Source of the DNA: Candidatus Woesearchaeota archaeon CG10_big_fil_rev_8_21_14_0_10_32_9
GTDB lineage: Archaea; Nanobdellota; Nanobdellia; Woesearchaeales; 21-14-0-10-32-9
DNA length: 13,194 bases
Assembly (NCBI GenBank): GCA_002762915.1
Contig: PCYF01000021.1
Span: forward strand, 1-13,194
Direction of reading: 5' to 3'
A program made the translations under genes and the position numbers. The notes under the pieces are model-generated. The model had not been told where the DNA came from, did no database searches, and worked only from the letters and a program-made list of their open reading frames with translations. Below are positions 1-5,929 of this stretch, piece by piece (the first letter of the stretch is position 1; each line of letters opens with the position of its first letter).

Positions 1-305
1 AAGAACAAACTTGCCAAAATAATAGTAGCTAATTTTACTCCAGCAAATCCTAAAAGAGTAAATGGGGACAAAAAGACATGATACAAGAAATGCATGTTTC
101 CATAATTTTGAGCGAGATCTGTTTGAGATAACCACGGAAATTGTTGAGAAAAAAACTCTCCAGAAGGAAATTTCTCTGCCATCTTTGCATGATAATAAGC
201 ATCATATTTTGGAAGTTGATCCGCTTGAAATTCAGCATATGTAAAAATAACAAAAACTAAACAGAATATTATTGCTGCTTGCTGTATCTTATTCAACTTA
301 ATCAT
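1..305 (-). CDS. Polytopic membrane protein, GT-C glycosyltransferase-like, N-terminal fragment (runs off left edge)
   Basis: The reading frame is open from an ATG at 303-305 to the left edge and gives 101 visible residues. Residues 8-24 form a first membrane segment. A polar loop follows with a D-x-x-Y-H pattern (D35, Y38, H39) and an F-P-W-L stretch near 56-59, then H-F-L-Y-H at 72-76. A second hydrophobic segment begins around 83 and continues to the edge. An acidic/His first loop directly after TM1 is typical of GT-C membrane glycosyltransferases of the Stt3/PMT type and of related uncharacterised archaeal and CPR membrane proteins. The start overlaps the stop of the upstream 154-aa gene by one base (TGATG), so translation is probably coupled. 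The substrate is unknown and most of the protein is missing. The membrane topology is well supported; the glycosyltransferase assignment is tentative. Confidence 0.6.
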   Translation of the reverse strand, partial: MIKLNKIQQAAIIFCLVFVIFTYAEFQADQLPKYDAYYHAKMAEKFPSGEFFSQQFPWLSQTDLAQNYGNMHFLYHVFLSPFTLLGFAGVKLATIILASLF

Positions 306-769
306 CAATCATCAACATCATTTTTTGTTAAATTAATTTCTGCAACTTTAGTCATATTTGGTGCATCAATTACTCTTCTGTAATAAAACTTAAACGTCAA
401 AGGAAACTCATTTGAAATAACAGCATGTTCTATAAAACAATCAACATTCAGCCTATTTCCTTTTAATAAATATATGTTATTGTAAAAATGTTCTCCCCGG
501 TATAAAAAAAAACAATTGTAAAAGAGGGCAGAATTATTTATTAAATTATCAGTATTCATCCCCACCAAAAAATCTACTCCTTGATTATTTTCCAATTCAA
601 ACGACAAATAAGAATCAGTAAAAAAAACATTAGAACACGTTAAATTATTTGAACTAGTACAAGAGGCTTTTTGAGCAGGAGATTTGGTAAAAAGCAATAT
701 TCCTAAAATAACAATTAAAATTAATACACCTAAAAACACATAATCAAATGCTTTCTCTAACTTGACCAT
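305..769 (-). CDS. Membrane-anchored protein with a pilin-like four-Cys ectodomain
   Basis: This 154-aa protein has a short charged N-terminus, one strong membrane segment at about residues 11-27, and an outward-type domain rich in Asn, Phe and Tyr. No known family is recognised with certainty. Its four cysteines (C37, C45, C86, C111) match in order and spacing those of the two class III signal peptide proteins at 3801-4298 and 4403-4879: the first pair is C-x7-C in all three. All three then have a beta-rich stretch and a late F-K-x-(F/Y)-Y strand. Four N-x-S/T sequons are present (N42, N78, N138, N146). Unlike the pilins it lacks the Q-x-x-x-E-F cleavage motif, so the anchor probably stays uncleaved. 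It is the first gene of a two-gene unit with the GT-C-like gene. A surface or minor-pilin role is inference. Confidence 0.7.
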   Translation of the reverse strand: MVKLEKAFDYVFLGVLILIVILGILLFTKSPAQKASCTSSNNLTCSNVFFTDSYLSFELENNQGVDFLVGMNTDNLINNSALFYNCFFLYRGEHFYNNIYLLKGNRLNVDCFIEHAVISNEFPLTFKFYYRRVIDAPNMTKVAEINLTKNDVDD

Positions 770-789
770 AATACATGTTTTTTCTTTTT

Positions 790-802
790 GTTTAAAAATA
801 TT
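790..802 (-). promoter_or_regulatory. TATA box for the 154-aa membrane protein gene
   Basis: The minus strand reads TATTTTTAAAC over 800-790, centred about 26 bases upstream of the ATG at 769. This is the spacing expected for an archaeal TATA box feeding a leaderless transcript. No Shine-Dalgarno-like sequence precedes the ATG. Confidence 0.5.
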
Positions 803-821
803 GTTAGAGTCAATACAATAT
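798..821. repeat. 7-bp inverted repeat between divergent promoters
   Basis: ATATTGT at 798-804 is perfectly inverted as ACAATAT at 815-821, with a ten-base spacer. It lies between the TATA elements of the two divergent genes, where an operator would act on both. A chance match is quite possible in AT-rich DNA. Confidence 0.3.
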
Positions 822-831
822 CTTTAAATAC
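822..831 (+). promoter_or_regulatory. TATA box for the C39-like gene (leaderless)
   Basis: CTTTAAATAC begins exactly 31 bases before the ATG at 853. The same ten bases occur at the same distance before the second pilin gene. With the usual archaeal TATA-to-start distance, transcription would begin at or next to the A of the ATG. No ribosome binding site is visible. Confidence 0.65.
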
Positions 832-852
832 TTCTTTAAATTTTACTGAACT

Positions 853-1452
853 ATGAAACTTTACAAGCAAACCACAGATTACACCTGTGCTTCATCTTCT
901 TTACTTATGATAATACATCATTTTAAACCTGAATTTAAACTCTCTCGAGAAAACGAGTTCAAAATATGGCTTGAAACATGCAATCTTCCTACGAGGGCAT
1001 CTAGCATTTATGCGATGGCAACATTTGCGAAAAAACAAGGACTTAATATGAAGTTAATTTTAGAAGAAAAAGAATATGATTATCCAGATTATAGATTTAA
1101 AGGATATACCAAAAGAGAAATAGATGATGCAAAATATCTTTCAAAAATTCATGCAAGAGAAGCAGAGAAAAACAACATTCAAATCGAGGAGAGAGACATA
1201 ACTCTTGAAGAGATAAAAGATGCTTTAAAAGCAGGGCACATATTACTTCTAAGAGTTAATGCAGGCATATTTAGAGATGCAAAAAGCACATCCAAATATT
1301 TAGTATTTTACAAAATGCCTTCAGAACATAATTTTACCATACTTGATCCTGGAAAAGGAATATTAGATGTTACTGAACAAATGTTAGAAGAATCACTAGA
1401 AACTCTTCATACAAAGAAAAAAAGAGATCATCGTGTAATAATATTTGAATAA
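853..1452 (+). CDS. Peptidase C39-like / DUF3335-like protein, probably inactive
   Basis: The 199-aa protein opens with Q-T-T-D-Y-T-C-A (Q6 to A13), the Gln/Cys oxyanion-nucleophile block of papain-like C39-type proteins such as DUF3335. Family features follow in order: an E-F-K-I-W-L-E stretch at 35-41, a central charged helical region, a D-A-L-K-A-G-H-I-L-L-L strand near 123-133, and the late D-P (165-166). In relatives the catalytic His begins the strand before that D-P (an H-W-V-V-V type sequence). Here the equivalent position appears to be K148 (S-K-Y-L-V-F-Y), so the triad looks broken. The only nearby His, H159, falls in the loop. No signal peptide or membrane segment is seen, so the protein is cytoplasmic. 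It lies tail to tail with the VWA gene, 12 bases apart. It may be a degenerate peptidase acting as a binding protein; substrate unknown. Confidence 0.7.
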   Translation: MKLYKQTTDYTCASSSLLMIIHHFKPEFKLSRENEFKIWLETCNLPTRASSIYAMATFAKKQGLNMKLILEEKEYDYPDYRFKGYTKREIDDAKYLSKIHAREAEKNNIQIEERDITLEEIKDALKAGHILLLRVNAGIFRDAKSTSKYLVFYKMPSEHNFTILDPGKGILDVTEQMLEESLETLHTKKKRDHRVIIFE

Positions 1453-1464
1453 ACTTACTCTTAC

Positions 1465-2718
1465 TTATCTCTTTGAGTTATAATAATCTTCAATTATTAT
1501 TTGATCTATATCTTTTAAATCGCTAACTTTGTAAAGACTTCCTGAACTCACATCCGCTATTTTTTTCGCAAAATCTTCTCCTTGCTTATTAAGATTTATT
1601 CCAATAATTGTTAAAGAAATTCCTGCGCTGTGTGCAACAGATACTTTTTCTAAAACATCACTCTCAGGTTTTTTTCCAAGTGTCTGCAACGCATCAGTTA
1701 AAAGAACAAGATGCTTATTATTTTTACTTGAATCAAATAACTTTAACGAAGCATCAATTGCCAAAGAAAGATCTGTCTCTCCAGTTGTTTTTATTTTTGT
1801 TAACTCTTTTAATAAACCATAGAAATCGTCTGCAGGTTTAATTAAATTATGAATCTTTGATCCGAACACCACAATTCCTACTCTGTCTTTATTTCCTATG
1901 GCTTTATACATTAAAGCAACACCTGCTTTCTTGGCCATCCTAATTTTTTCTCCTTTCATACTTCCAGAAGTATCAATTGCATAAACAACATCTATTTTTC
2001 CCTTGTTTTGTCTTTCTGAAACAACCAAATCTTGTTTTATTAATTCAGTGTGCGCTCGCCTTATACTTTTTTTAATAGTCTTCTTCAAATCAACATCTTT
2101 ATATCTATCTCCCTGACGATAAGCCCTATTATCCATTCTTTCTCCGTAAATAGAAATTTCTTTTCCTTCATTCTCTCCAAGTAAACCTTTTCCCTTAAGT
2201 TCATCTAATTCTTCAGATAATAAAGACAAAGAAGCAAAAGTATAACCTTCTTCAGTTATGTCTCCTGCTTTGTTAAGCAATCCATCCTTTTCAAGATTAT
2301 CAAGATTTTGTTTAATTCTTTCTTTTAACTCCTTTTTGAATTCTGGAACCTTTATATTCTTTTCAACAAATCCAGGCTCATATCCAGTAAGCTCTCGTAT
2401 AAGCGTTTCACCCATCAATTGTTTTGCAGATTTGTAATTATTAACAAGTTGATCAAACGCAGCATCGGGAGAAAAACTACTAATATTGTTGTTAATTGCG
2501 TCAGTAAGTGCTTTAGCGCGATCAACCTTTTCTTTATCAACCTCAATTTTAGAATGAAGAAGTTTATCATTACGATTATCTTTTCTCAACTTTCCAGATA
2601 ATTCTTCAGCTTCTTCTTTTTTTGGTTTCTGTGAAACAGTAGTCAACTTATCTTCTTCATAATCTGAATCTTCTAGTTTGCTAGGGACAATCTCCCGAAG
2701 TAGTTTTTTCGTTTTCAA
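1465..2718 (-). CDS. VWA-domain protein, partner of MoxR
   Basis: This 417-aa protein has a charged, probably disordered N-terminus (1-60), a helical middle region (about 75-235) and a C-terminal von Willebrand factor A domain (about 243-410). The MIDAS metal site is complete: D-T-S-G-S at 249-253, T315 in T-G-E-T-D, and D342 in L-L-T-D. This layout matches the VWA partners of MoxR ATPases (CoxE/ViaA/BchD-like), which act together in remodelling or metal-insertion steps on client proteins. No signal peptide is present. The start codon is TTG at 2718; an in-frame stop lies just upstream and no ATG occurs near the N-terminus. It overlaps the end of the MoxR gene by 38 bases, so the two are co-translated. 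A second TTG around codon 25 is an alternative start. Confidence 0.88.
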   Translation of the reverse strand: MKTKKLLREIVPSKLEDSDYEEDKLTTVSQKPKKEEAEELSGKLRKDNRNDKLLHSKIEVDKEKVDRAKALTDAINNNISSFSPDAAFDQLVNNYKSAKQLMGETLIRELTGYEPGFVEKNIKVPEFKKELKERIKQNLDNLEKDGLLNKAGDITEEGYTFASLSLLSEELDELKGKGLLGENEGKEISIYGERMDNRAYRQGDRYKDVDLKKTIKKSIRRAHTELIKQDLVVSERQNKGKIDVVYAIDTSGSMKGEKIRMAKKAGVALMYKAIGNKDRVGIVVFGSKIHNLIKPADDFYGLLKELTKIKTTGETDLSLAIDASLKLFDSSKNNKHLVLLTDALQTLGKKPESDVLEKVSVAHSAGISLTIIGINLNKQGEDFAKKIADVSSGSLYKVSDLKDIDQIIIEDYYNSKR

Positions 2719-3655
2719 ATTGTTCCGAAAATTGTTCTTTTAAATAATCAACAGCAGATTTCAAATATTTAATCGAAGGCTTTAATCTTATTCTATGTGC
2801 AAGAACAGAAATCATAGCGTCTTGAACATCTCGAACATCTACTTTATTTCTTTCTGAAATAAATGCGTTACTCTGTGCACGCTCGTATATTCCTATTGAC
2901 GCTCTTACTGAAGGTTTTTTTTCTAGATCTGAATTATTTCTCAAAGCTCTTACAAAATAAATCATATTTGAAAACAAATCTTTTGGAAATTCAACCAACG
3001 ATTTTCCTTTTAATAAAACAATTTTTTCTTCAACATCTTGTTTCTCAGGAGGACTCATATAAATCAAATCAAATCTGTCAAGAAAAACATCACTTAAAGG
3101 TTCCGTTGAAGATTCTTCTGGATTCATTGTGCCAATAAAAATAAAATTAGCATCAAGATCAACGTCATAACTGCCAATTGTTACTTTTCTTTCTTCAAGC
3201 GCTTGAAGTAATGCATTCTGAAGTTTTTCTGAACATCTGTTAACTTCATCAAAAAAAAGAATTCCTCCATCTGCTTTGAAAATTTTTCCAGGAGTAAAAG
3301 CTTCATGAGACAATGGCCCAAATTTCATAGCCTTTATTGGATCAATATCCCCAATCAAATCTTCTGCAGTCAAGTCAGGACTTCCCTGAACCCTAACAAA
3401 AACAGAATCCACTTCTGTCTCTTTTCCCGTTTTCTCATCAATAATCTTTTTTTGAGGAAGAATCTTTGCTATATTTTTTGCTAAAGTAGTTTTTCCTATT
3501 CCAGGAGGTCCCACTATTATCACGTGTCTTCTCATAAGAATTGCAGATCTAAGCTGTTTTTTTACATCATCTTGGCCAAGCACGTCTTGAAATTCACGTT
3601 TTATTATCCCTTCTTCATAAGAAAAATCTTGTTTTTTATCATTGTTTTGTTGCAT
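2681..3655 (-). CDS. MoxR-family AAA+ ATPase
   Basis: The 324-aa protein is a complete MoxR-type AAA+ module. Walker A is G-P-P-G-I-G-K-T-T (49-57), Walker B is G-I-L-F-F-D-E-V-N-R (131-140), sensor 1 lies in G-T-M-N-P-E (175-180), and D-R-F-D (193-196) carries the likely arginine-finger region. The C-terminal lid follows. MoxR proteins hydrolyse ATP to remodel or mature client proteins with a VWA partner, and here the VWA gene follows with a 38-base overlap. The gene is transcribed away from the first pilin gene, sharing the 3656-3800 intergenic region. An ATP-dependent assembly role for the neighbouring surface proteins is possible but rests only on position. The family assignment is very secure; the client is unknown. 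Confidence 0.93.
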   Translation of the reverse strand: MQQNNDKKQDFSYEEGIIKREFQDVLGQDDVKKQLRSAILMRRHVIIVGPPGIGKTTLAKNIAKILPQKKIIDEKTGKETEVDSVFVRVQGSPDLTAEDLIGDIDPIKAMKFGPLSHEAFTPGKIFKADGGILFFDEVNRCSEKLQNALLQALEERKVTIGSYDVDLDANFIFIGTMNPEESSTEPLSDVFLDRFDLIYMSPPEKQDVEEKIVLLKGKSLVEFPKDLFSNMIYFVRALRNNSDLEKKPSVRASIGIYERAQSNAFISERNKVDVRDVQDAMISVLAHRIRLKPSIKYLKSAVDYLKEQFSEQFENEKTTSGDCP

Positions 3656-3677
3656 AGACGACAGGGTATTTTTTAAT

Positions 3678-3690
3678 CCTTTTTATATAT
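3678..3690 (-). promoter_or_regulatory. TATA box for moxR-VWA
   Basis: On the minus strand ATATATAAAAAGG (3690-3678) lies about 30 bases upstream of the MoxR ATG at 3655. Transcription would start only a few bases before the ATG, giving a leaderless or nearly leaderless mRNA. Confidence 0.55.
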
Positions 3691-3730
3691 GCTGTTTTTT
3701 TAGACTAAAATCATCTACAAAAAAACGAAA

Positions 3731-3740
3731 TATTTATATA
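3731..3740 (+). promoter_or_regulatory. TATA box for the first pilin gene
   Basis: TATTTATATA is preceded by a purine-rich BRE-like CGAAA at 3726-3730. The expected start of transcription is near 3762, leaving a leader of roughly 40 bases that contains a Shine-Dalgarno sequence, unlike the second pilin gene. Confidence 0.55.
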
Positions 3741-3784
3741 CTGCCAACTCAAGAATAGGATATTATAAAATTTACAAGTAAATA

Positions 3785-3793
3785 GATGAGGTG
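3785..3793 (+). promoter_or_regulatory. Ribosome binding site deciding the pilin 1 start
   Basis: GATGAGGTG matches the archaeal anti-Shine-Dalgarno well and stands 7 bases before the ATG at 3801. An in-frame ATG at 3786 lies inside this motif and is therefore unlikely to be the start. Confidence 0.65.
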
Positions 3794-3800
3794 TTTACGA

Positions 3801-4298
3801 ATGAAATACAATAAAAAAGGACAAGCAGCATTGGAGTTCTTGACCACATATGGTTGGGCATTTCTAATTATTCTAGTAATGATTGGAGCACTAGCATACT
3901 TCGGAGTACTAGATCCATCTCAATTTATCTCACAGAGATGTCAGGTATCAGCACCATTCTCGTGCGATGGACAGAATTACGTAGTTAAAGCAACTGCGCC
4001 TGAAGTTCAATTAAGAATAAGAAACGGACTTAATACTGAGTTGAATATTACTAATATAACTGTAAAATCAGATTCAGACAGCACATATTATGCATGTTCC
4101 ACACTATCAGTTTTACCACAAGTTGTTAAAATTGACGGCGGAGTTTCTGACATCAATTGTACAATTAACACAACTGCAACAAGATTGACTGAAGGAAAGA
4201 AGAAGAGAATACAATTTAAAATATTCTACAGTCAAACAGATGGATCCGGATACACACAAGTTACAAACGGAGAAATCTTTGCAAACACACTATCCTAA
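3801..4298 (+). CDS. Class III signal peptide (archaeal pilin-like) protein 1
   Basis: The 165-aa protein begins with a short basic leader and a class III signal peptide: K-K-G then Q-A-A-L-E-F, with predicted cleavage after G7 by an EppA/PibD-type prepilin peptidase. The hydrophobic assembly helix spans about 12-35. The ectodomain has four Cys (C47, C55, C99, C120), likely disulfide-bonded outside the cell, and four N-x-S/T sequons (N82, N85, N119, N123). Such proteins form type IV pilus-like surface filaments. The start at 3801 is chosen from the ribosome binding site at 3785-3793; starting at 3786 would add five unlikely residues. It is paralogous to the next gene: the signal and helix are nearly identical while the ectodomain has diverged. 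It ends in a hairpin terminator that includes its stop codon, and the next gene has its own promoter. Whether it is a major or minor pilin is not decidable. Confidence 0.88.
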   Translation: MKYNKKGQAALEFLTTYGWAFLIILVMIGALAYFGVLDPSQFISQRCQVSAPFSCDGQNYVVKATAPEVQLRIRNGLNTELNITNITVKSDSDSTYYACSTLSVLPQVVKIDGGVSDINCTINTTATRLTEGKKKRIQFKIFYSQTDGSGYTQVTNGEIFANTLS

Positions 4299-4317
4299 AC
4301 AGGATAGATTTTTTTTT
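4290..4317 (+). terminator. Hairpin plus T9 terminator overlapping the stop codon
   Basis: CTATCCT (4290-4296) pairs perfectly with AGGATAG (4301-4307) around a four-base loop, and nine T follow at 4309-4317. The stop codon TAA (4296-4298) lies across the stem and loop. The layout resembles a bacterial intrinsic terminator; archaeal termination usually needs only the T-tract. Confidence 0.7.
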
Positions 4318-4371
4318 AAATTAATATTTTTCTTTTAATGTTCTTAACATTTTAAGTTTTATTTTCAAAAC

Positions 4372-4381
4372 CTTTAAATAC
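4372..4381 (+). promoter_or_regulatory. TATA box for the second pilin gene (leaderless)
   Basis: CTTTAAATAC begins exactly 31 bases before the ATG at 4403, identical in sequence and distance to the element before the C39-like gene. No Shine-Dalgarno sequence is present, so the mRNA is probably leaderless. Confidence 0.65.
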
Positions 4382-4402
4382 TATCTCTAGGAAATAATAG
4401 TT

Positions 4403-4879
4403 ATGTCAAAAAGAGCTCAAGCAGCTATGGAATTCTTGACCACATACGGTTGGGCATTCCTTGTCATTCTTGTAATGATTGGTGCACTAGCATACTTCGG
4501 AGTACTAAATCCTCAAACAAGTGTTGCAGATAGATGTATGGCTCCTCCAGGATTCTTATGTGAGAATTATCAATTAAATATGGACTCACAAAAAATTAGA
4601 CTACGAAATACATTGGGCGCAACTATAAACATAGTATCAGACACTTCGTTAAGAATTACTAAACAAGAAGCATACGCAAATTGCACCATCGCATCTTACA
4701 ATAACATACAGACAGACGATCTGATTGATATAACCTGCACAGGAAATAGCGAAAACGTAAATCCTAGAGATGGAGAAAAAATCAAACTAGATCTTGAATT
4801 CAAATATTATAAGACTGATTCAGGCATAGGATTTAATAAACCTGCAAAAGTGCAACTTGTTTCTACTGTTCAAATTTGA
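4403..4879 (+). CDS. Class III signal peptide (archaeal pilin-like) protein 2
   Basis: This 158-aa protein has a class III signal peptide, K-R-A then Q-A-A-M-E-F, cleaved after A5 (Ala rather than the more usual Gly at -1). The assembly helix (about 11-34) is almost the same as in pilin 1. Four Cys (C45, C53, C94, C112) follow the same order as in pilin 1 and in the 154-aa protein at 305-769. The ectodomain ends with an F-K-Y-Y-K strand near 133-137. Only one clear sequon is seen (N93-C-T). The protein would be exported by Sec, processed by a prepilin peptidase and built into a filament, possibly with pilin 1. Separate promoters, and a terminator between the two genes, imply independent expression. 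It lies tail to tail with DUF655. Confidence 0.88.
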   Translation: MSKRAQAAMEFLTTYGWAFLVILVMIGALAYFGVLNPQTSVADRCMAPPGFLCENYQLNMDSQKIRLRNTLGATINIVSDTSLRITKQEAYANCTIASYNNIQTDDLIDITCTGNSENVNPRDGEKIKLDLEFKYYKTDSGIGFNKPAKVQLVSTVQI

Positions 4880-4910
4880 ACAAACATAAATTAATTAATA
4901 ATTAAGAAAC

Positions 4911-4926
4911 AAAAAATAGAAAAAAA
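4911..4926 (-). terminator. T-tract terminator after DUF655
   Basis: On the minus strand the DUF655 stop codon is followed directly by seven T (4926-4920), then CTA and six more T (4916-4911). There is no hairpin, as is usual for archaeal T-rich termination. It ends the long ribosomal/transcription block before the convergent pilin gene. Confidence 0.5.
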
Positions 4927-5490
4927 CTATTGTCTGTTTACAAATAAGAAGTGCTTTTCTTGACCTTGCAATTCCTGAACAATTCTTTTTATAACAACTT
5001 TTTCTGGATCAGGCATAAGTTTTACTCGCTCTTTTATGTCTGCAAAACTCTTGAAAGGTGCTTCAACTCTTTGCTCAACTATCTCTTTCATATGTTTTTT
5101 TCCAAGACCTGGTAACAACTCCAAAATGTGCATTCTTGTATTAAGAGGTTGTGCTTTGTTAAAGAACTCTACAAATCTTTCTTCTTGATCAATTAATATT
5201 TCTTTGACTGCGTGTTCCAATTCAGCCTTAGCAGTACTTGACAATTTTTCAAAAGGAATTCTTCCATTAATATGATGAACCTTATCTCTTTTAGCTTCAC
5301 CAATATACACTTTTTCAAGAGGTTGTAAATATATTCCTTTCTTTGGAACTAACTCTAGAATTGTAAAATTACTTGTACCCAGTGCCTGAGCAATAGATGT
5401 CTTTAGATGAATGGGAGTCCGATCCGATGCATATCCGTTTAACAAGAAATCGAGTACTAGCGCTGCTTCTTCTTTTCTTGATTGATTCAT
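4927..5490 (-). CDS. DUF655 family predicted RNA-binding protein
   Basis: The 187-aa protein matches the archaeal DUF655 (COG1491) family in length and layout. It has an N-terminal region with the V-Y-I-G-E/D type strand (61-65) and the conserved H-H-I-N-G-R-I turn (72-78). A helix-hairpin-helix follows around R119-K132 (H-I-L-E-L-L-P-G-L-G-K-K), and the F-K-S-F-A-D-I segment comes after it. HhH elements bind nucleic acid backbone without base specificity. The family usually sits between rpo4 and ksgA, which suggests a link to ribosome biogenesis or transcription; the exact job is unknown. Here it follows Rpo4 as expected but no KsgA comes next: the convergent pilin gene does. It has its own TATA box (5541-5551). 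Confidence 0.9.
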   Translation of the reverse strand: MNQSRKEEAALVLDFLLNGYASDRTPIHLKTSIAQALGTSNFTILELVPKKGIYLQPLEKVYIGEAKRDKVHHINGRIPFEKLSSTAKAELEHAVKEILIDQEERFVEFFNKAQPLNTRMHILELLPGLGKKHMKEIVEQRVEAPFKSFADIKERVKLMPDPEKVVIKRIVQELQGQEKHFLFVNRQ

Positions 5491-5493
5491 CTT

Positions 5494-5551
5494 CTTCCCC
5501 CCGACTTAATCTCATTAGTTATGTCATTATCTTAGCAGATTTATATATTTT
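5494..5551 (-). promoter_or_regulatory. Promoter and G-rich ribosome binding site for DUF655
   Basis: On the minus strand AAAATATATAA (5551-5541) is a good TATA box. Transcription would begin near 5520 and leave a leader of about 30 bases. Six G followed by AAG (5502-5494) end just before the ATG at 5490, serving as a Shine-Dalgarno-like site. DUF655 can therefore be expressed apart from the upstream operon. Confidence 0.5.
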
Positions 5552-5571
5552 GCGCTAAGACGTCGCAATAA

Positions 5572-5910
5572 TTATTTATTTAGAACATCAATGATGCTTT
5601 TCATGTTCTCTTTACTTACTGTAAGAGTATATCCTTGAAGAACAACATTTAATTCATCCACTGACTTAGGTCTAACATCTAAAATTTTAACGATGTGATC
5701 TTCTTTAAGTCTTGGGATCTGTAAAGCGTCTAATTGTTTCTTTAGATCTGAAAATGCGGTTTTTGAAAGGTCTGCAAAGGCATTAACATATTCTTTTGTC
5801 TTGCCTGCTCTGAATCCTAGTTCACTATCTCTTTTCTCAATTGCAGTTAATTCAGACTTCAATTCTGGCAGAGACACTGGTATTTTTTCTAGGACTTCAA
5901 CTTTAGACAT
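5572..5910 (-). CDS. rpo4: DNA-directed RNA polymerase subunit Rpo4 (RpoF)
   Basis: The 112-aa protein has the length and helical HRDC-like layout of archaeal Rpo4/Rpb4: an N-terminal strand with P-V-S-L-P-E-L, a long charged helix, then the L-K-E-D-H-I-V-K-I-L-D-V-R-P-K-S-V-D-E segment near 69-86. The last part is the usual hydrophobic helix. With Rpo7 (not in this window) it forms the polymerase stalk, which binds exiting RNA and helps open-complex formation. It follows L21e after 19 bases and has an AGGTGA ribosome binding site (5923-5918) 7 bases before the ATG. Its place between L21e and DUF655 is the conserved archaeal order. Confidence 0.93.
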   Translation of the reverse strand: MSKVEVLEKIPVSLPELKSELTAIEKRDSELGFRAGKTKEYVNAFADLSKTAFSDLKKQLDALQIPRLKEDHIVKILDVRPKSVDELNVVLQGYTLTVSKENMKSIIDVLNK

Positions 5911-5929
5911 TTTTTACTCACCTTTAAAT

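Noticed and set aside
50..253. Small open frames on both strands at the left end.
   Set aside because: The region is explained by the N-terminal part of the GT-C-like protein, which is open through to the edge in a different minus-strand frame.
3786..3800. ATG at 3786 as the start of pilin 1.
   Set aside because: It lies inside the Shine-Dalgarno sequence; the ATG at 3801 has ideal spacing and gives a normal short class III leader.
4880..4926. AT-rich inverted repeats after pilin 2 as a hairpin terminator.
   Set aside because: Only TTAATTAA-type low-complexity pairing is present and no T-tract follows on the plus strand.
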